From assembly GCA_022360055.1 (NCBI GenBank), contig JAKSDO010000242.1, forward strand, positions 1 through 60,145: a stretch of 60,145 nucleotides of DNA, read 5' to 3'. The position numbers and the translations under genes are program-made. Origin of the DNA: Cytophagales bacterium. GTDB lineage: Bacteria; Bacteroidota; Bacteroidia; Cytophagales; Cyclobacteriaceae. The notes beneath the pieces were generated by a model, which saw only the letters and a list, made by a program, of their open reading frames with translations, was not told the origin of the DNA and searched no databases. Position 1 is the stretch's first letter, and every line of letters starts with the position of its first letter. Positions 38,371-47,862 of this stretch are shown here, piece by piece.

Positions 38371-38664
38371 ATGATCACAAACGGGACAAATATTGGTGTT
38401 AACATTGTTATAGCAGCTTTTGGCACTGCAATGATAGCTCCGATCCAGCTTGATAATAGCACAAATCTTCTACCTTCATCAACAATAGATTATAAAGTAT
38501 TAAATACAAATTCATGGGAAGATGTAATTTCTCTTACAGAAAATCCAGAGAAAATTAGTTTTGATACTCTATCCGACTTTTCACAAAACCTGATCCAAAA
38601 TACCAAAGACATTGAACCTGAGATTTTAGAGTTGGTAAATGATAAATTTTGGGATCTTCTATGA
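38371..38664 (+). CDS. Hypothetical small protein, second gene of cassette
   Basis: A 97-residue protein of unknown function. An N-terminal hydrophobic stretch (IGVNIVIAAFGTAMIAPI, about 8-25) may be a membrane segment or buried helix. The rest is acidic and helical (LSDFSQNLIQNTKDIEPEIL). It starts 1 base after the preceding stop, and its TGA overlaps the next ATG as ATGA, so it is translationally coupled on both sides. The tight spacing suggests the three products work together. Confidence 0.65.
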   Translation: MITNGTNIGVNIVIAAFGTAMIAPIQLDNSTNLLPSSTIDYKVLNTNSWEDVISLTENPEKISFDTLSDFSQNLIQNTKDIEPEILELVNDKFWDLL

Positions 38665-39278
38665 CTCTTGATGATTTCAAGATATACCTTCCTAAATACC
38701 TATCATCTGAATCAGAAAAGCATTTATTTGATAGTTTAAAAGACTTCCCTGAAAATATAGATCAAAGGCTTTACACTGACTATTTAAAAGATGATCCTGT
38801 CATCTACCAGGGTGATGGTCTTAATAATTTACTAGCTGTAAATTTGCCTTCCTTAGAAACAAAAGAAGTTCCTGGTATGATTATTTCTAATACATGCGAC
38901 ATCGACCCGACAAATAAACGAAACTTCCCAAGCCAAATAGTATATGCACCAATCTTAAGTTTTAAGAAGTACGCAGATACTCTGAATTCTGCAATAACTA
39001 TATCCGATGAACAAATCAAGAGTCATCTAGATGCAATCAGAAAACAATATATAACCCAGATATTTTACCTCCCACCTTTAAAAAACAAGTTAGAAGAATC
39101 GATAGTTTTCTTGGATCGAATATTCAATATAGGGAACAACTATTGCAACAGGAACGAACTAAATGAAACCAGAATATTTACCTTAAGCGATTTTGGCAAC
39201 TATCTATTCCTATTTAAACTGTCACTTCATTTTACACGCATCCAAGATAAAGTTGAAAGAAAATCACCAGAGATTTAA
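38661..39278 (+). CDS. Hypothetical protein, third gene of cassette
   Basis: The start is set at the ATG at 38661 because it forms an ATGA overlap with the previous gene; a TTG at 38649 is the only earlier option. The protein of 205 residues has no signal peptide. It contains VPGMIISNTCDIDPTN, followed by VYAPILSFKKY, a run TQIFYLPPL and SIVFLDRIF. The (S/N)xTCDI-type motif with later hydrophobic strands hints at a conserved pocket, but I do not recognise a named family. It is followed by a strong terminator-like hairpin that closes the operon. Confidence 0.65.
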   Translation: MTLDDFKIYLPKYLSSESEKHLFDSLKDFPENIDQRLYTDYLKDDPVIYQGDGLNNLLAVNLPSLETKEVPGMIISNTCDIDPTNKRNFPSQIVYAPILSFKKYADTLNSAITISDEQIKSHLDAIRKQYITQIFYLPPLKNKLEESIVFLDRIFNIGNNYCNRNELNETRIFTLSDFGNYLFLFKLSLHFTRIQDKVERKSPEI

Positions 39279-39337
39279 TATTATATTTCAGCTGGTGGCT
39301 GAATTCAGAAAATTATGTTACTTTCTATGTTAACAAA

Positions 39338-39378
39338 CAAAAAAAGCACTCACAAATTAATGTAAGTGCTTGATTTTT
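39338..39378 (+). terminator. Terminator of the three-gene cassette
   Basis: AAGCACT-C-ACA pairs with TGT-A-AGTGCTT (one mismatch) around a six-base loop AATTAA and is followed by GATTTTT. An A-tract on the other side makes it potentially bidirectional. It lies 60 bases past the third gene and just before the recombinase remnant. Confidence 0.7.
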
Positions 39379-39402
39379 AAGTGATTACACATAGAATCGA
39401 AG

Positions 39403-39534
39403 AGATCCGGAGCACCTCTAGGTTTTATATCCGAATCTTTAGGACATAGATCTCTTCAAACTACAGAGGCTTATCTTGATTCTTTCGAAGATGAAACAAG
39501 AAGGAAGTATGCTGAATTGTTAGTACCGAAGTAG
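39403..39534 (+). pseudogene. Tyrosine recombinase C-terminal remnant (second copy)
   Basis: The last 43 codons of a phage-type integrase: GFISESLGHRSLQTTEAYLD, then SFEDETRRKYAELLVPK and a stop. The His of LGH and the nucleophilic Tyr remain, but everything upstream is lost after an in-frame stop a few codons before. Over 40 residues it matches the remnant at 8708-8953 at 34 positions, while the DNA differs at many third positions, so the two are old diverged relatives and not a recent duplication. Confidence 0.85.
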
Positions 39535-39913
39535 TCAGCATCTATTTTGGATTTCTCTTAAAAATAAGCGGTCCCCTGCAGCAGCTCTTCATTCCGGCCA
39601 TTGTGCCTGTCGCGCAAAGCATAAATATACTCGATTCTAAGAAGACCCTGAAATTGGTGATAAGAATTGGATTTTTTAATATTCAGTCCATTAGTTCACC
39701 TGCTTGAGTAAGGTGGCCGAATATGCCGACTGATATACTCCTTTTTAGTAAGCTTTACCACCAGTAACATCGACCCATTGATGTTTCAAACCATTTATTG
39801 GGACAATCCATGTACCCACCCAAAACTCATCGATGAATTGCTCTTTGGGCACAAAGACAAGTACAGGCCACAGACTTACGACTAAATAGTAACAACTAAT
39901 TTTTATAACAATT
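39535..39913. other. Decayed DNA with short coding traces
   Basis: About 380 bases without an intact gene. On the plus strand 39781-39885 reads as 34 codons from ATG to TAA (YWDNPCTHPKLIDELLFGHK). On the minus strand near 39555-39640 a short open stretch (EYIYALRDRHNGRNEELLQG) also looks protein-like. Both are too short to name and probably are gene tails left by rearrangement. Confidence 0.4.
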
Positions 39914-40141
39914 TTATTTACAGGAACTGCGTAGAATTATTTCAGTTTCCAATTCGATAGATATATGCTCTGTGTTTTTCTCAATTCTTGACAACAAATC
40001 TTTTAGCAATTTGACTGCCTTTACACTGATTTTCTCAAGTGGCTGTTTTACAACCGTAATAGGAATTGATGCCAACATGTAGGCATCGGTTTCATCAAAA
40101 CTAATCACTGAGACATCCTCGGGAATTCGTTTACCTATATT
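39914..40141 (-). pseudogene. LacI-family transcriptional regulator, C-terminal remnant
   Basis: A fragment of about 75 codons that reads IPEDVSVISFDETDAYMLAS followed by IPITVVKQPLEKISVKAVKL, then the usual LacI-type ending with LETEIILRSSC. This is the last part of the periplasmic-binding-like effector domain. An in-frame TAG lies immediately upstream, and the DNA-binding domain is gone. It indicates a sugar-responsive regulator once stood here. Confidence 0.8.
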
Positions 40142-40344
40142 CTAAATTAACAACAGATAATTTCATTAATTATGTACAAAAACTACAACAATTCTGAAAT
40201 AAAGAATTATTGATAAATCATGCAGCATGTAACACAAAAATTTCATTATGTTTACATGAAATTCATAAGATTTTTCAATTTGTAATTCATAATCATTAAA
40301 ATTCCTTATTATAATTGCAATCGATACTAACCTAAGTGTAATTC

Positions 40345-41208
40345 ATGGATTTTGAAATACTTGATGAGCTGAAAAGCTTCATTACTCCTCTCTCCGGAGA
40401 AGAAATCTTTACTCTGAAAGAAAGCCTATTGGTTGAAGGGTGCAGAGACCCATTAATTGTATGGAAAAAGAACAACCAAGAAAGATATCTTATTGACGGG
40501 CACAACAGATATCGTATTTGTACTGAATTCAAGTTAGACTATCAAACAATAGAAATGAGCTTTAAATCACTTAATGAGGTAAAAGACTGGATGGTTGACA
40601 ATCAACTTGGAAGGCGGAACTTATCGCCAAATCAATTGAGTTATTATCGAGGTTTGAAATATGACAGATTAAAACAAAAAAAAGGTGGTTACGATAAGAT
40701 CTTGTCAAAAGGCCAAAATGTCCCTTTGACCTCAGAAGTTCTTGCCAAAGAATTTAATGTGAGTGAGAAAACGATCAAGAGGGATTCTCAATACAGCCGA
40801 GGCATAGAATTTATAGCTGTAGAAAATCCAACGCTTAAAACTAAAATTCTAACAGGTAAAGCAAAAATAAAGAAAAAAGATATTCAATTTCTGGGTAATC
40901 TGGAATCTCCCAAGAACAGAGCGTACAGAAATTTAGCAGATCTGCTTAATGAAATTCAAATCCTGAAAAACAGAGCAAACAAATCTAATGAAGCAGAGCA
41001 AATCAGAAAACAAGATGAACAAAATCAGGCTGCTGCTGATTACTTAAAAGAAACTGATATCCTCTTCAAAACAAAGGAAGAGCAAATAAAAAGGGTAAAG
41101 GCAAGAATCGTTTCACAGATAAACAATTGCATTAAGGTGAAATCACCAGATTCTTTTGAGCAGCTAAACAAGTTAACTAGTCAATTGAAAGATCTTGTTA
41201 TGCTTTAA
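40345..41208 (+). CDS. ParB/Srx-like N-terminal domain protein
   Basis: A 287-residue DNA-associated protein. Residues about 15-75 form a ParB/sulfiredoxin-like fold with EGCRDPLIVWKKNN and the signature YLIDGHNRYRIC. LGRRNLSPNQLSYYRGLKYD and a likely helix-turn-helix (SEVLAKEFNVSEKTIKRDSQ, about 131-150) follow. The C-terminal third is a charged, probably coiled-coil region (about 205-260). No ParA partner is adjacent, so chromosome partitioning is unlikely. It resembles ParB-like proteins on mobile elements, which may regulate transcription or cut DNA. It converges on the large hydrolase gene 60 bases away. Confidence 0.75.
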   Translation: MDFEILDELKSFITPLSGEEIFTLKESLLVEGCRDPLIVWKKNNQERYLIDGHNRYRICTEFKLDYQTIEMSFKSLNEVKDWMVDNQLGRRNLSPNQLSYYRGLKYDRLKQKKGGYDKILSKGQNVPLTSEVLAKEFNVSEKTIKRDSQYSRGIEFIAVENPTLKTKILTGKAKIKKKDIQFLGNLESPKNRAYRNLADLLNEIQILKNRANKSNEAEQIRKQDEQNQAAADYLKETDILFKTKEEQIKRVKARIVSQINNCIKVKSPDSFEQLNKLTSQLKDLVML

Positions 41209-41268
41209 TAACAAATAAGAAAAGGTTGATAGATCACTTGTGTTACTGCTTCATTGATCGTACTTTCT

Positions 41269-44200
41269 TTATTCTAATATTAAATATGGAAGCTCACCAT
41301 TCCGTATTGCCTTTGCATAACCGGTCTCCATTTTTAAATAAATATTATTTGAATTTAAATGTAGATCAGTATCATATAATCTAATATTTGCTCTTGCAAT
41401 ATTATCAGATATTTTAAATAGTTCCTTTTTCAACTGAAATTCAAGAAAATAACCCCTATTTGTTTTCTCCCACTTAGCAGTGATATCAATACTTTGATTA
41501 TCATCTGGAACGAAAATCACATGGCCAGTCTCAAGCAAGAAGAGCTCTGTTTCAATAATTTTATTATTATTCCCGACAAAAGCCATAGAAATATGATCAC
41601 CATATGGATTGTCTTTATCCTTCTCCTGGCATATTACAAGATCATCATCTTCAACATCTATCCCGAATACAATAAAGTCTTCGTTAGACGCAATCATCAC
41701 ATCCGCACTTAGGTTTTCTTTGCCAAATGTAGTACCGGAATAATTATTCCTATCTATAGTGCCATTCCATTCATTTACACCCATTGATACTTGTGAAGAA
41801 TTTTTTATGCCTAATGGATTTGTCTCTTGCCATTCATGATTGTTACCATCAGCTATAAAAGTTTCAATCTTATTTACTTTAATAGCAGTTGCCTGATATG
41901 AGTCACTACCTTTTTCATCAGTAAAGATTTCATTATAAACTGAAGATTGAATATTTTGTATTAACCTTACAGTTTTTTTACCAGATTTGTTCACTTTATA
42001 AATTTCATCTGAGGATAAAAGATAAAAAGGTGTTTCATTTATTTGTGCTTTAAACAGTTTATCCTTAATTATTGATTCATTACCAAATCTGTCAATTACT
42101 CTCATATTCCCTTCGGACCCAAAATATTGCTCCAAGATTTCTCCTGCTGTGTACAAGCACAATCCATTTCCTTCAGCGCTTTTAAAGCTAAATCCTTCCC
42201 ACATCTCATTTTCTATCTCTTGAATATCCATTGCCCCATCCATGATATATGCACCTGTAGATGCTGTGGCCCATATACTAGTTGGAGAACCATCGGCAAA
42301 TCTTGTATAAAGTTCATCCCAACCAGATCCCTGACCAGTTCCTTTATGTCCGTATGCAATAGGTCTGTTAATAAAAACTATGTATTGCAGATAACCTTGT
42401 TTCTTATATAAAAACATTTCTTTAACTGCAGTATTAATCGATTCGTCACTCATACCCCGAAAAGATCTCTCGGTTTGTGTAAATGGCTTATTGATATTGC
42501 GCTTTTTAAGTTCATTTGCAACTCCATTAATGGCTTCCCATCCGGCATATCCATGTAGTCCGAAAACGTCAAAATAATTAGCGCCACCACTATTAAGCAT
42601 GTCAGGCACAAAAGTGTCTCGACCGGGAAGCTGGGTAAAACAGGTAACACCTGAACTTATAACCAACGCATCTGGATTCCCCTTTTTAACTCCATCATAA
42701 AAATATTTCAACATATCCGTGTAATCGGCACCTGTGCCAAACCAGCAAATGTTCAAATTATCCTTCCAAACAACTCTGTCCATTTCATTTAGAAATTCGA
42801 AATGCCTAATTCTTCCTTTATATTTTTTTGCAATGATCTCCATAGCATCAGACATATCATCAGGATGAAGTATTGGAGCAGATATATGAGGATTGCTAAA
42901 ATCTATTTCTTTTATACCATGCTTCGCAGCAAGTTTTTTCATATATGTAGTATCCCTGTCGCCTATATCAATTCCCATCATCGTCCATAAAATCTTAAAA
43001 TCCAAATCCAGGCGAGTTTTAGTATAGGCTTCTACATATGGCCAGCTCCTGGTATAATCTGGGGATTGGGAAACTTCATCAACTTGTCCTCCCGTTCTCA
43101 ACCACCTATACCCGGCCCTATGCAGGTCTGTCAGCTCATGTCTATCATATATATAGGCACCACCTTCATGATCTCCAATCCATGGTTCAATATCTCTATC
43201 CGGAACAATCAAAAAATGGGCTCCTCTATTAAATACATTATTTTCGCTAGATTTGGCCTCAACGTATAATGAATAATACCCTCTTGGTAATTCAGGACAT
43301 TCAATAGTTATTGTTGATTCTCCTGCAAGAATCTCCTTCTTTACATTAACTTTTTTATATATTTTGTTGTCGCTGCGGTTGATGTGTAAGTTGAAATCCA
43401 CATTGTTTTTTTCTTTGGAGAATACAATCAAAGACATCTCAGGTTTTTGATTATTGAAGAAAACATGACCTTGTCGAAGTACGTGTCGGATTTCAAAATC
43501 ATTATCAATATCCGGATTAAGATAGCGGATATCATCAATATAGATTTTGCTTTGTATTTGCTCTTCTACATCAATTTTTATTCTGAACCAGCGAAGTAAT
43601 CCATCATAATTCTCCACAATTTCTTTAGGTCCAAAATCCTTATCGTATGTAAGTGTGATCTTTTGCCATTCAGTTGATACTAAACTTATCGGCTTGCTAA
43701 ACATTTCCTGGTAACCGGGACTACCCCCCATAGCCTTTTTGTCTTCCTGATAATTGACATTAATTGTTAAAGAATTTTTTGACCCATCGCCTTTTAACCA
43801 AAACGATATCCCCTTATTGGGAACCTGATAGGTATACTCCTGGTAAATTCTATTTTTGTCATAGGAAATTGAAAGTACTTCTCCTCTTTCGGGATCGTTT
43901 ACCGGTACTCCTCCAAATTTTGGATCGTCACATTCATGATAAATATACTCAGCAGCTAAATCTATAAACCTAAATGCAGTTGTAAACCGATTTCTTTGAA
44001 TTGGTTCAAGAAATAGCCTCGGATTTTCTTTTTCGAGTTTAGCCAATGCGACCTCACCCGGACCTCCGATTACTGAAAACCATCCATTATCACCTCCTGT
44101 CGTCTTAATTGCTATCAGATTTTTACCTTTTATTAGTTTTGTTTCGAAGGTATGGCCAACAACCGAATATTCCGCTGAATTATTCCCCGTTTTCATAGTA

Positions 44201-44652
44201 GAGAATACTTCTTTGCCATTAATGTACCATTCCATCCACCAGTCTGATGATGTTCCAAAAGTAATTGTACAGTCTTCTTTTACATTCATATGTGCAAATG
44301 CAACACCACATGCTTTTGAATTATGCCTTCCTGCGATTTTGGCAAAATCAATTCTACTGTTTGCCAATTTTGCTGTTACAGGTGCAATCTCTTTGTTTAA
44401 ACCCGGAAGCGTTGTTGGAATACTATTAAAGGTTGAAAGATCAACTTTGTCAGCATCCAAATGGGTAAAAACAATCCAATATTGAGGAATAGGAAACTGT
44501 CTTTTTATTTTGTTGATCTCCTTTATTTTTGGGTGATCAATTTTAATACCCTTTGAACATGATATAATTAAAAAGATTATTAAAAAAGATGCTGAAAAAC
44601 CAATAAAAATTCTATTTGATTTTTTTAACAATGATAGATTGAAATTTTTCAT
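41269..44652 (-). CDS. Very large multidomain glycoside hydrolase, lipoprotein, family unclear
   Basis: The start at 44652 gives a clean lipoprotein signal (FLIIFLIISCSKG); the ATG at 44694 adds 14 residues. About 1127 residues. In order: an N-terminal GH2-type sugar-binding jelly roll (about 60-215, WWMEWYINGKEVFST), a CBM-like beta-sandwich (about 225-380, GISFWLKGDGSKNSLTINVN), a further sandwich (about 390-480), a TIM barrel (about 490-870) with acid/base Glu623 in FEFLNEMDRVVW and nucleophile Glu728 in FTQTERSFRG, and a C-terminal CBM9-like domain (about 945-1120, ADVMIASNEDFIVFGIDVED, YGDHISMAFVG). It resembles GH39/GH5 clan-A enzymes but I cannot name a family. It is the last gene of the right-hand transcript, following the SSS transporter gene. 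Confidence 0.75.
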   Translation of the reverse strand: MKNFNLSLLKKSNRIFIGFSASFLIIFLIISCSKGIKIDHPKIKEINKIKRQFPIPQYWIVFTHLDADKVDLSTFNSIPTTLPGLNKEIAPVTAKLANSRIDFAKIAGRHNSKACGVAFAHMNVKEDCTITFGTSSDWWMEWYINGKEVFSTMKTGNNSAEYSVVGHTFETKLIKGKNLIAIKTTGGDNGWFSVIGGPGEVALAKLEKENPRLFLEPIQRNRFTTAFRFIDLAAEYIYHECDDPKFGGVPVNDPERGEVLSISYDKNRIYQEYTYQVPNKGISFWLKGDGSKNSLTINVNYQEDKKAMGGSPGYQEMFSKPISLVSTEWQKITLTYDKDFGPKEIVENYDGLLRWFRIKIDVEEQIQSKIYIDDIRYLNPDIDNDFEIRHVLRQGHVFFNNQKPEMSLIVFSKEKNNVDFNLHINRSDNKIYKKVNVKKEILAGESTITIECPELPRGYYSLYVEAKSSENNVFNRGAHFLIVPDRDIEPWIGDHEGGAYIYDRHELTDLHRAGYRWLRTGGQVDEVSQSPDYTRSWPYVEAYTKTRLDLDFKILWTMMGIDIGDRDTTYMKKLAAKHGIKEIDFSNPHISAPILHPDDMSDAMEIIAKKYKGRIRHFEFLNEMDRVVWKDNLNICWFGTGADYTDMLKYFYDGVKKGNPDALVISSGVTCFTQLPGRDTFVPDMLNSGGANYFDVFGLHGYAGWEAINGVANELKKRNINKPFTQTERSFRGMSDESINTAVKEMFLYKKQGYLQYIVFINRPIAYGHKGTGQGSGWDELYTRFADGSPTSIWATASTGAYIMDGAMDIQEIENEMWEGFSFKSAEGNGLCLYTAGEILEQYFGSEGNMRVIDRFGNESIIKDKLFKAQINETPFYLLSSDEIYKVNKSGKKTVRLIQNIQSSVYNEIFTDEKGSDSYQATAIKVNKIETFIADGNNHEWQETNPLGIKNSSQVSMGVNEWNGTIDRNNYSGTTFGKENLSADVMIASNEDFIVFGIDVEDDDLVICQEKDKDNPYGDHISMAFVGNNNKIIETELFLLETGHVIFVPDDNQSIDITAKWEKTNRGYFLEFQLKKELFKISDNIARANIRLYDTDLHLNSNNIYLKMETGYAKAIRNGELPYLILE

Positions 44653-44841
44653 TATGATTTTGCTTTTAGTATATCCTATTTTTGGTGTAATCATGTATTA
44701 TTGTTTTGCTAAAGCCACAAATGGTTCAAACAACTATTGCCATATTTTCTTAATAGGGATGTCAACCCGAATAGCGCAGTTTGCATTTCATTATTTTTAA
44801 AAATTCTATCGTTTTCATACAATCGTTCTATCCGTTATGGA

Positions 44842-46410
44842 TTAATCCTGTTTCTTAGCAATATTCGCCAAAGTGATATTACCTGAGTCCTTCTTTGATT
44901 TTTCGGCCACTGGATTAACATATTTTTGTGCGGATGAGGCATCCGGCATAATTATACTTGCCAGAAATCCAACCACAAACATGGTCATGTGACTTAACAG
45001 ACCAATTAAATAATTATGAAGCGTATAATTAAAATCGCCCAGATCAATTACTCCGTTTTTAGTAAGAGAGGCCCAGGCAACCACCAGTATTGTAAAAACT
45101 ATGCCAACAATTACTCCATTGAAATTGGCTTTTTTACTGGTAAATGCCAGTAGTACCAATCCAAGCAATCCACCGGCAAAAATGGAAAGTGCAGAATAGT
45201 ATATAACTAGCACTGAACCGGTTCGGGTAATCAACCAACCAGCAAGCGACAACGATAATATACCGGCGATTACAACTGTCAGTCGCCCAACCATCAGTTG
45301 CGCTTTGTCACTGCTACTTGGTACTATTTTTCTATACAAGTCATTGGTAAAAACCGTGGAAGTACTATTTAATCCGCCAGAAAGTGTCGACATGGCACTG
45401 GAAAGCAACGCTGCCAACACCAAACCCGTTACTCCCATAGGCAAACGGTTCATAATAAAATATGGAAAAATCCGGTCAGTTTGCTCAAGCATTTCCGGAG
45501 GAAATGTATCAGTTGAAAATTTATAATATCCCCATAATGCCGTCCCGATGAAGAAAAACAATCCCCATACGGGGACACAAGCTAATCCACTAATCAATGC
45601 TCCACGCGTAGCCTGCTTTGTTGTTTTGGCTGTAAGGTATCGTTGTATCATCGTTTGATCAGTTCCAAAGTTGTGCGTGTTTTGGTACAATCCGTACAGC
45701 ACCATTACGAGAATCGTATCCCTTTCCAGATTAAAACTCATTTCACCCAAGTTGAATTTACCAGCTCGCCACGCCTCGGAGATAATTTCTCCAGGTCCGT
45801 TAGGTGTGCCAAACAAAGCGATTCCAAGGCATACGAGCCCCCCTGAAATAAGCAGAATACCTTGAACAACTTCTGTCCAGGTAACCGCCTCAATACCACC
45901 GGAAAGGGTATATATAATGGTAATTATTCCTAACAGAAGAATGATCATCGCAATATTCCAACCCGTCATTGTATTGATTGCCAAAGCCAGCACAAAAAAG
46001 ATCACCCCAAGACGAGATATATAATAAAGAATAAACGCAATTGCGCCATAGGCACGAATACCATATCCAAATCTTTTTTCAAAGAATTCATACAAACTCA
46101 TTCCGATAATATTCCTGTACAAAGGGATTATAATGAATGCTATGGGAAACATCACAATCAGCACCATAAAAGAATTCGTGTATTGAACCCAGTCACCTGA
46201 AAAAGCCACACCGGGATTTGCCAAAAAAGTAATGTTACTAACCAGTGTAGCAATTAAGGCCAGCCCCATTGCCCATCCTGGAATCCGTTTGTTGGCGATG
46301 AAATAGTCTTTGGTCGATTTCTGGCGTTTCATAAAATAGAAGCCAATACCAAGAATCAAACCCATATACCCAATAAGTACAATATAATCTAGTAGTTGTA
46401 AACTTTTCAT
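44842..46410 (-). CDS. Sodium:solute symporter (SSS family)
   Basis: A 522-residue inner-membrane transporter, probably for a monosaccharide or uronate freed by the PUL enzymes. About 13 hydrophobic segments are visible. The N-terminus DYFIANKRIPGWAMGLALIA and the stretch SNITFLANPGVAF are characteristic of the sodium/glucose (SGLT-like) group, as is the central TQ-rich TDQTMIQRYLTAKTTKQATRG. It sits in the chain epimerase-transporter-hydrolase, which suits uptake of an anomerised free sugar. The C-terminal 30 residues are polar. Confidence 0.93.
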   Translation of the reverse strand: MKSLQLLDYIVLIGYMGLILGIGFYFMKRQKSTKDYFIANKRIPGWAMGLALIATLVSNITFLANPGVAFSGDWVQYTNSFMVLIVMFPIAFIIIPLYRNIIGMSLYEFFEKRFGYGIRAYGAIAFILYYISRLGVIFFVLALAINTMTGWNIAMIILLLGIITIIYTLSGGIEAVTWTEVVQGILLISGGLVCLGIALFGTPNGPGEIISEAWRAGKFNLGEMSFNLERDTILVMVLYGLYQNTHNFGTDQTMIQRYLTAKTTKQATRGALISGLACVPVWGLFFFIGTALWGYYKFSTDTFPPEMLEQTDRIFPYFIMNRLPMGVTGLVLAALLSSAMSTLSGGLNSTSTVFTNDLYRKIVPSSSDKAQLMVGRLTVVIAGILSLSLAGWLITRTGSVLVIYYSALSIFAGGLLGLVLLAFTSKKANFNGVIVGIVFTILVVAWASLTKNGVIDLGDFNYTLHNYLIGLLSHMTMFVVGFLASIIMPDASSAQKYVNPVAEKSKKDSGNITLANIAKKQD

Positions 46411-46593
46411 GCGCGTTTATTTAACAAATAAAACCTTCATTTTAAGGCGCTCAATACAAACTGATCTATGAATAACTAAAGTGTTTATTCTGTTTTAAAT
46501 ACACTGAACAATTCTTCCAATTGAACTATTTCTTTTAGTATGGATTTTACCGTAATTCTTCATCTTCCATTATCTAATCTTTGTATTCAGGAA

Positions 46594-47763
46594 CTAAGGC
46601 ACCAGGCGGTCTACTACACTGAATTCATAGATCGTTCTGGTTTGATATGTATCCTCCGGCCCTAAAATAATTGAAGGGAAACCAGGTTGATTCAAAGCTC
46701 CGGGATAGCCTTGAGCTTCAAGACAAAAAGACTCCCTGTATTTCAACGAATTTCCATACTTCCCTACATCAGACCCATCCATGAAGTTTCCACCATAGAA
46801 CAATAGAACTGATTCCTCGGTAAACAGTTCCATTTTTCTTCCACTCTCAGGTTCATAAACATATCCGGCAAATCCCATTTCTTCAGGCATTTGCTTATTG
46901 ATAGGCCAATTATGGTCGTAACCGCCCCCATTTGTTAGTTGCACGTCTTCCGATTGTTTTGGCAAGTCGGTTCCAATTATCTTAGGTGTCCTGAAATCCA
47001 GAACAGTACCCTCTACTGACGGTATTCTGCCTGTTGGGATCAATGTTTCATTTACTTCAATGTACCTGTCTGCATTGATCATAAGGACATGGTCATTGAT
47101 AGTGCCCCCTTTTTCGCCACGTAAGTTAAAAAATGCATGGCTGGTTAACATGACCGGTGTTCGCTTATCGGTATTGGCTTTATAGCTAATGATCCACTCA
47201 TTTTGCAGGCTCAACTGATACATGACTTCAACGTTAAGGTTTCCCGGATAGCCCATCTCTCCATCAATGGAAGTGTATTTGAATACTATAGAGGTGTCAT
47301 TCACAGATCTCACGTCCCACACTACATTATGAAAGCCTCCTGCCCCTCCATGCAATTGATTGGTTTTATTGTTGACAGGCAGGGTATATTCGATACTATC
47401 CAAGGTGAATTTTCCCTTGTCGATCCTGTTTGCAACACGCCCAATAATGGCACCATGATAAACTTCATTTGCACTTAAGTAATCATCAATTGAGCTAAAT
47501 CCCAGTACAATATCTTCATATTCACCTTTTCGGTCAGGAACCAACAAACTTACAACTCGAGCCCCAAAATTGGTTACAAACATAGTGATATCACCGTTTT
47601 TGAGTTGGTAAAGGTTCGTGGCTTTTCCATTTATACTTACCTGAAAGTCTTTTGGGTTTAGCATCGAATATGGTGCGCTTTTTTGATGTGTTTTGGTGCA
47701 ATTGCCCAGTAGGGCTATACAGCCAATCAATAGTATGGTGATTTGTATAAGTTTCATTGGCAC
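46594..47763 (-). CDS. galM: Aldose 1-epimerase (GalM family), lipoprotein
   Basis: Interconverts alpha and beta anomers of aldoses. 389 residues with a lipobox LLGNC. GalM text is clear: VVSLLVPDRKGEYEDIVLGF, HGAIIGRVANRIDKGKFTLD, NQLHGGAGGFHNVVWDV, the catalytic-His region TSHAFFNLRG, YDHNWPINK, and the catalytic-Glu region CLEAQGYPGALNQPGFPSI with PGxxY-like TYQTRTIYEF. Export as a lipoprotein points to action in the periplasm, next to the SSS transporter gene 183 bases downstream. It could act on galactose, glucose or another aldose of the substrate. Confidence 0.93.
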   Translation of the reverse strand: MPMKLIQITILLIGCIALLGNCTKTHQKSAPYSMLNPKDFQVSINGKATNLYQLKNGDITMFVTNFGARVVSLLVPDRKGEYEDIVLGFSSIDDYLSANEVYHGAIIGRVANRIDKGKFTLDSIEYTLPVNNKTNQLHGGAGGFHNVVWDVRSVNDTSIVFKYTSIDGEMGYPGNLNVEVMYQLSLQNEWIISYKANTDKRTPVMLTSHAFFNLRGEKGGTINDHVLMINADRYIEVNETLIPTGRIPSVEGTVLDFRTPKIIGTDLPKQSEDVQLTNGGGYDHNWPINKQMPEEMGFAGYVYEPESGRKMELFTEESVLLFYGGNFMDGSDVGKYGNSLKYRESFCLEAQGYPGALNQPGFPSIILGPEDTYQTRTIYEFSVVDRLVP

Positions 47764-47862
47764 TATATATTAAATTTGAATTATAGATTGTTGCAATTTG
47801 TCTTATATCGTTATTTCTGTTTTTTAACCCCAAATAAGATTTAATTATCTCCAAAAGTTTTT

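Noticed and set aside
38649-38660. TTG start for the third cassette gene
   Set aside because: The ATG at 38661 makes a standard ATGA overlap with the previous stop and needs no rare start codon.
40345-41208. Chromosome-partitioning ParB
   Set aside because: There is no ParA neighbour, and the protein lacks the typical ParB C-terminal layout as far as I can see, so only the ParB-like domain was named.
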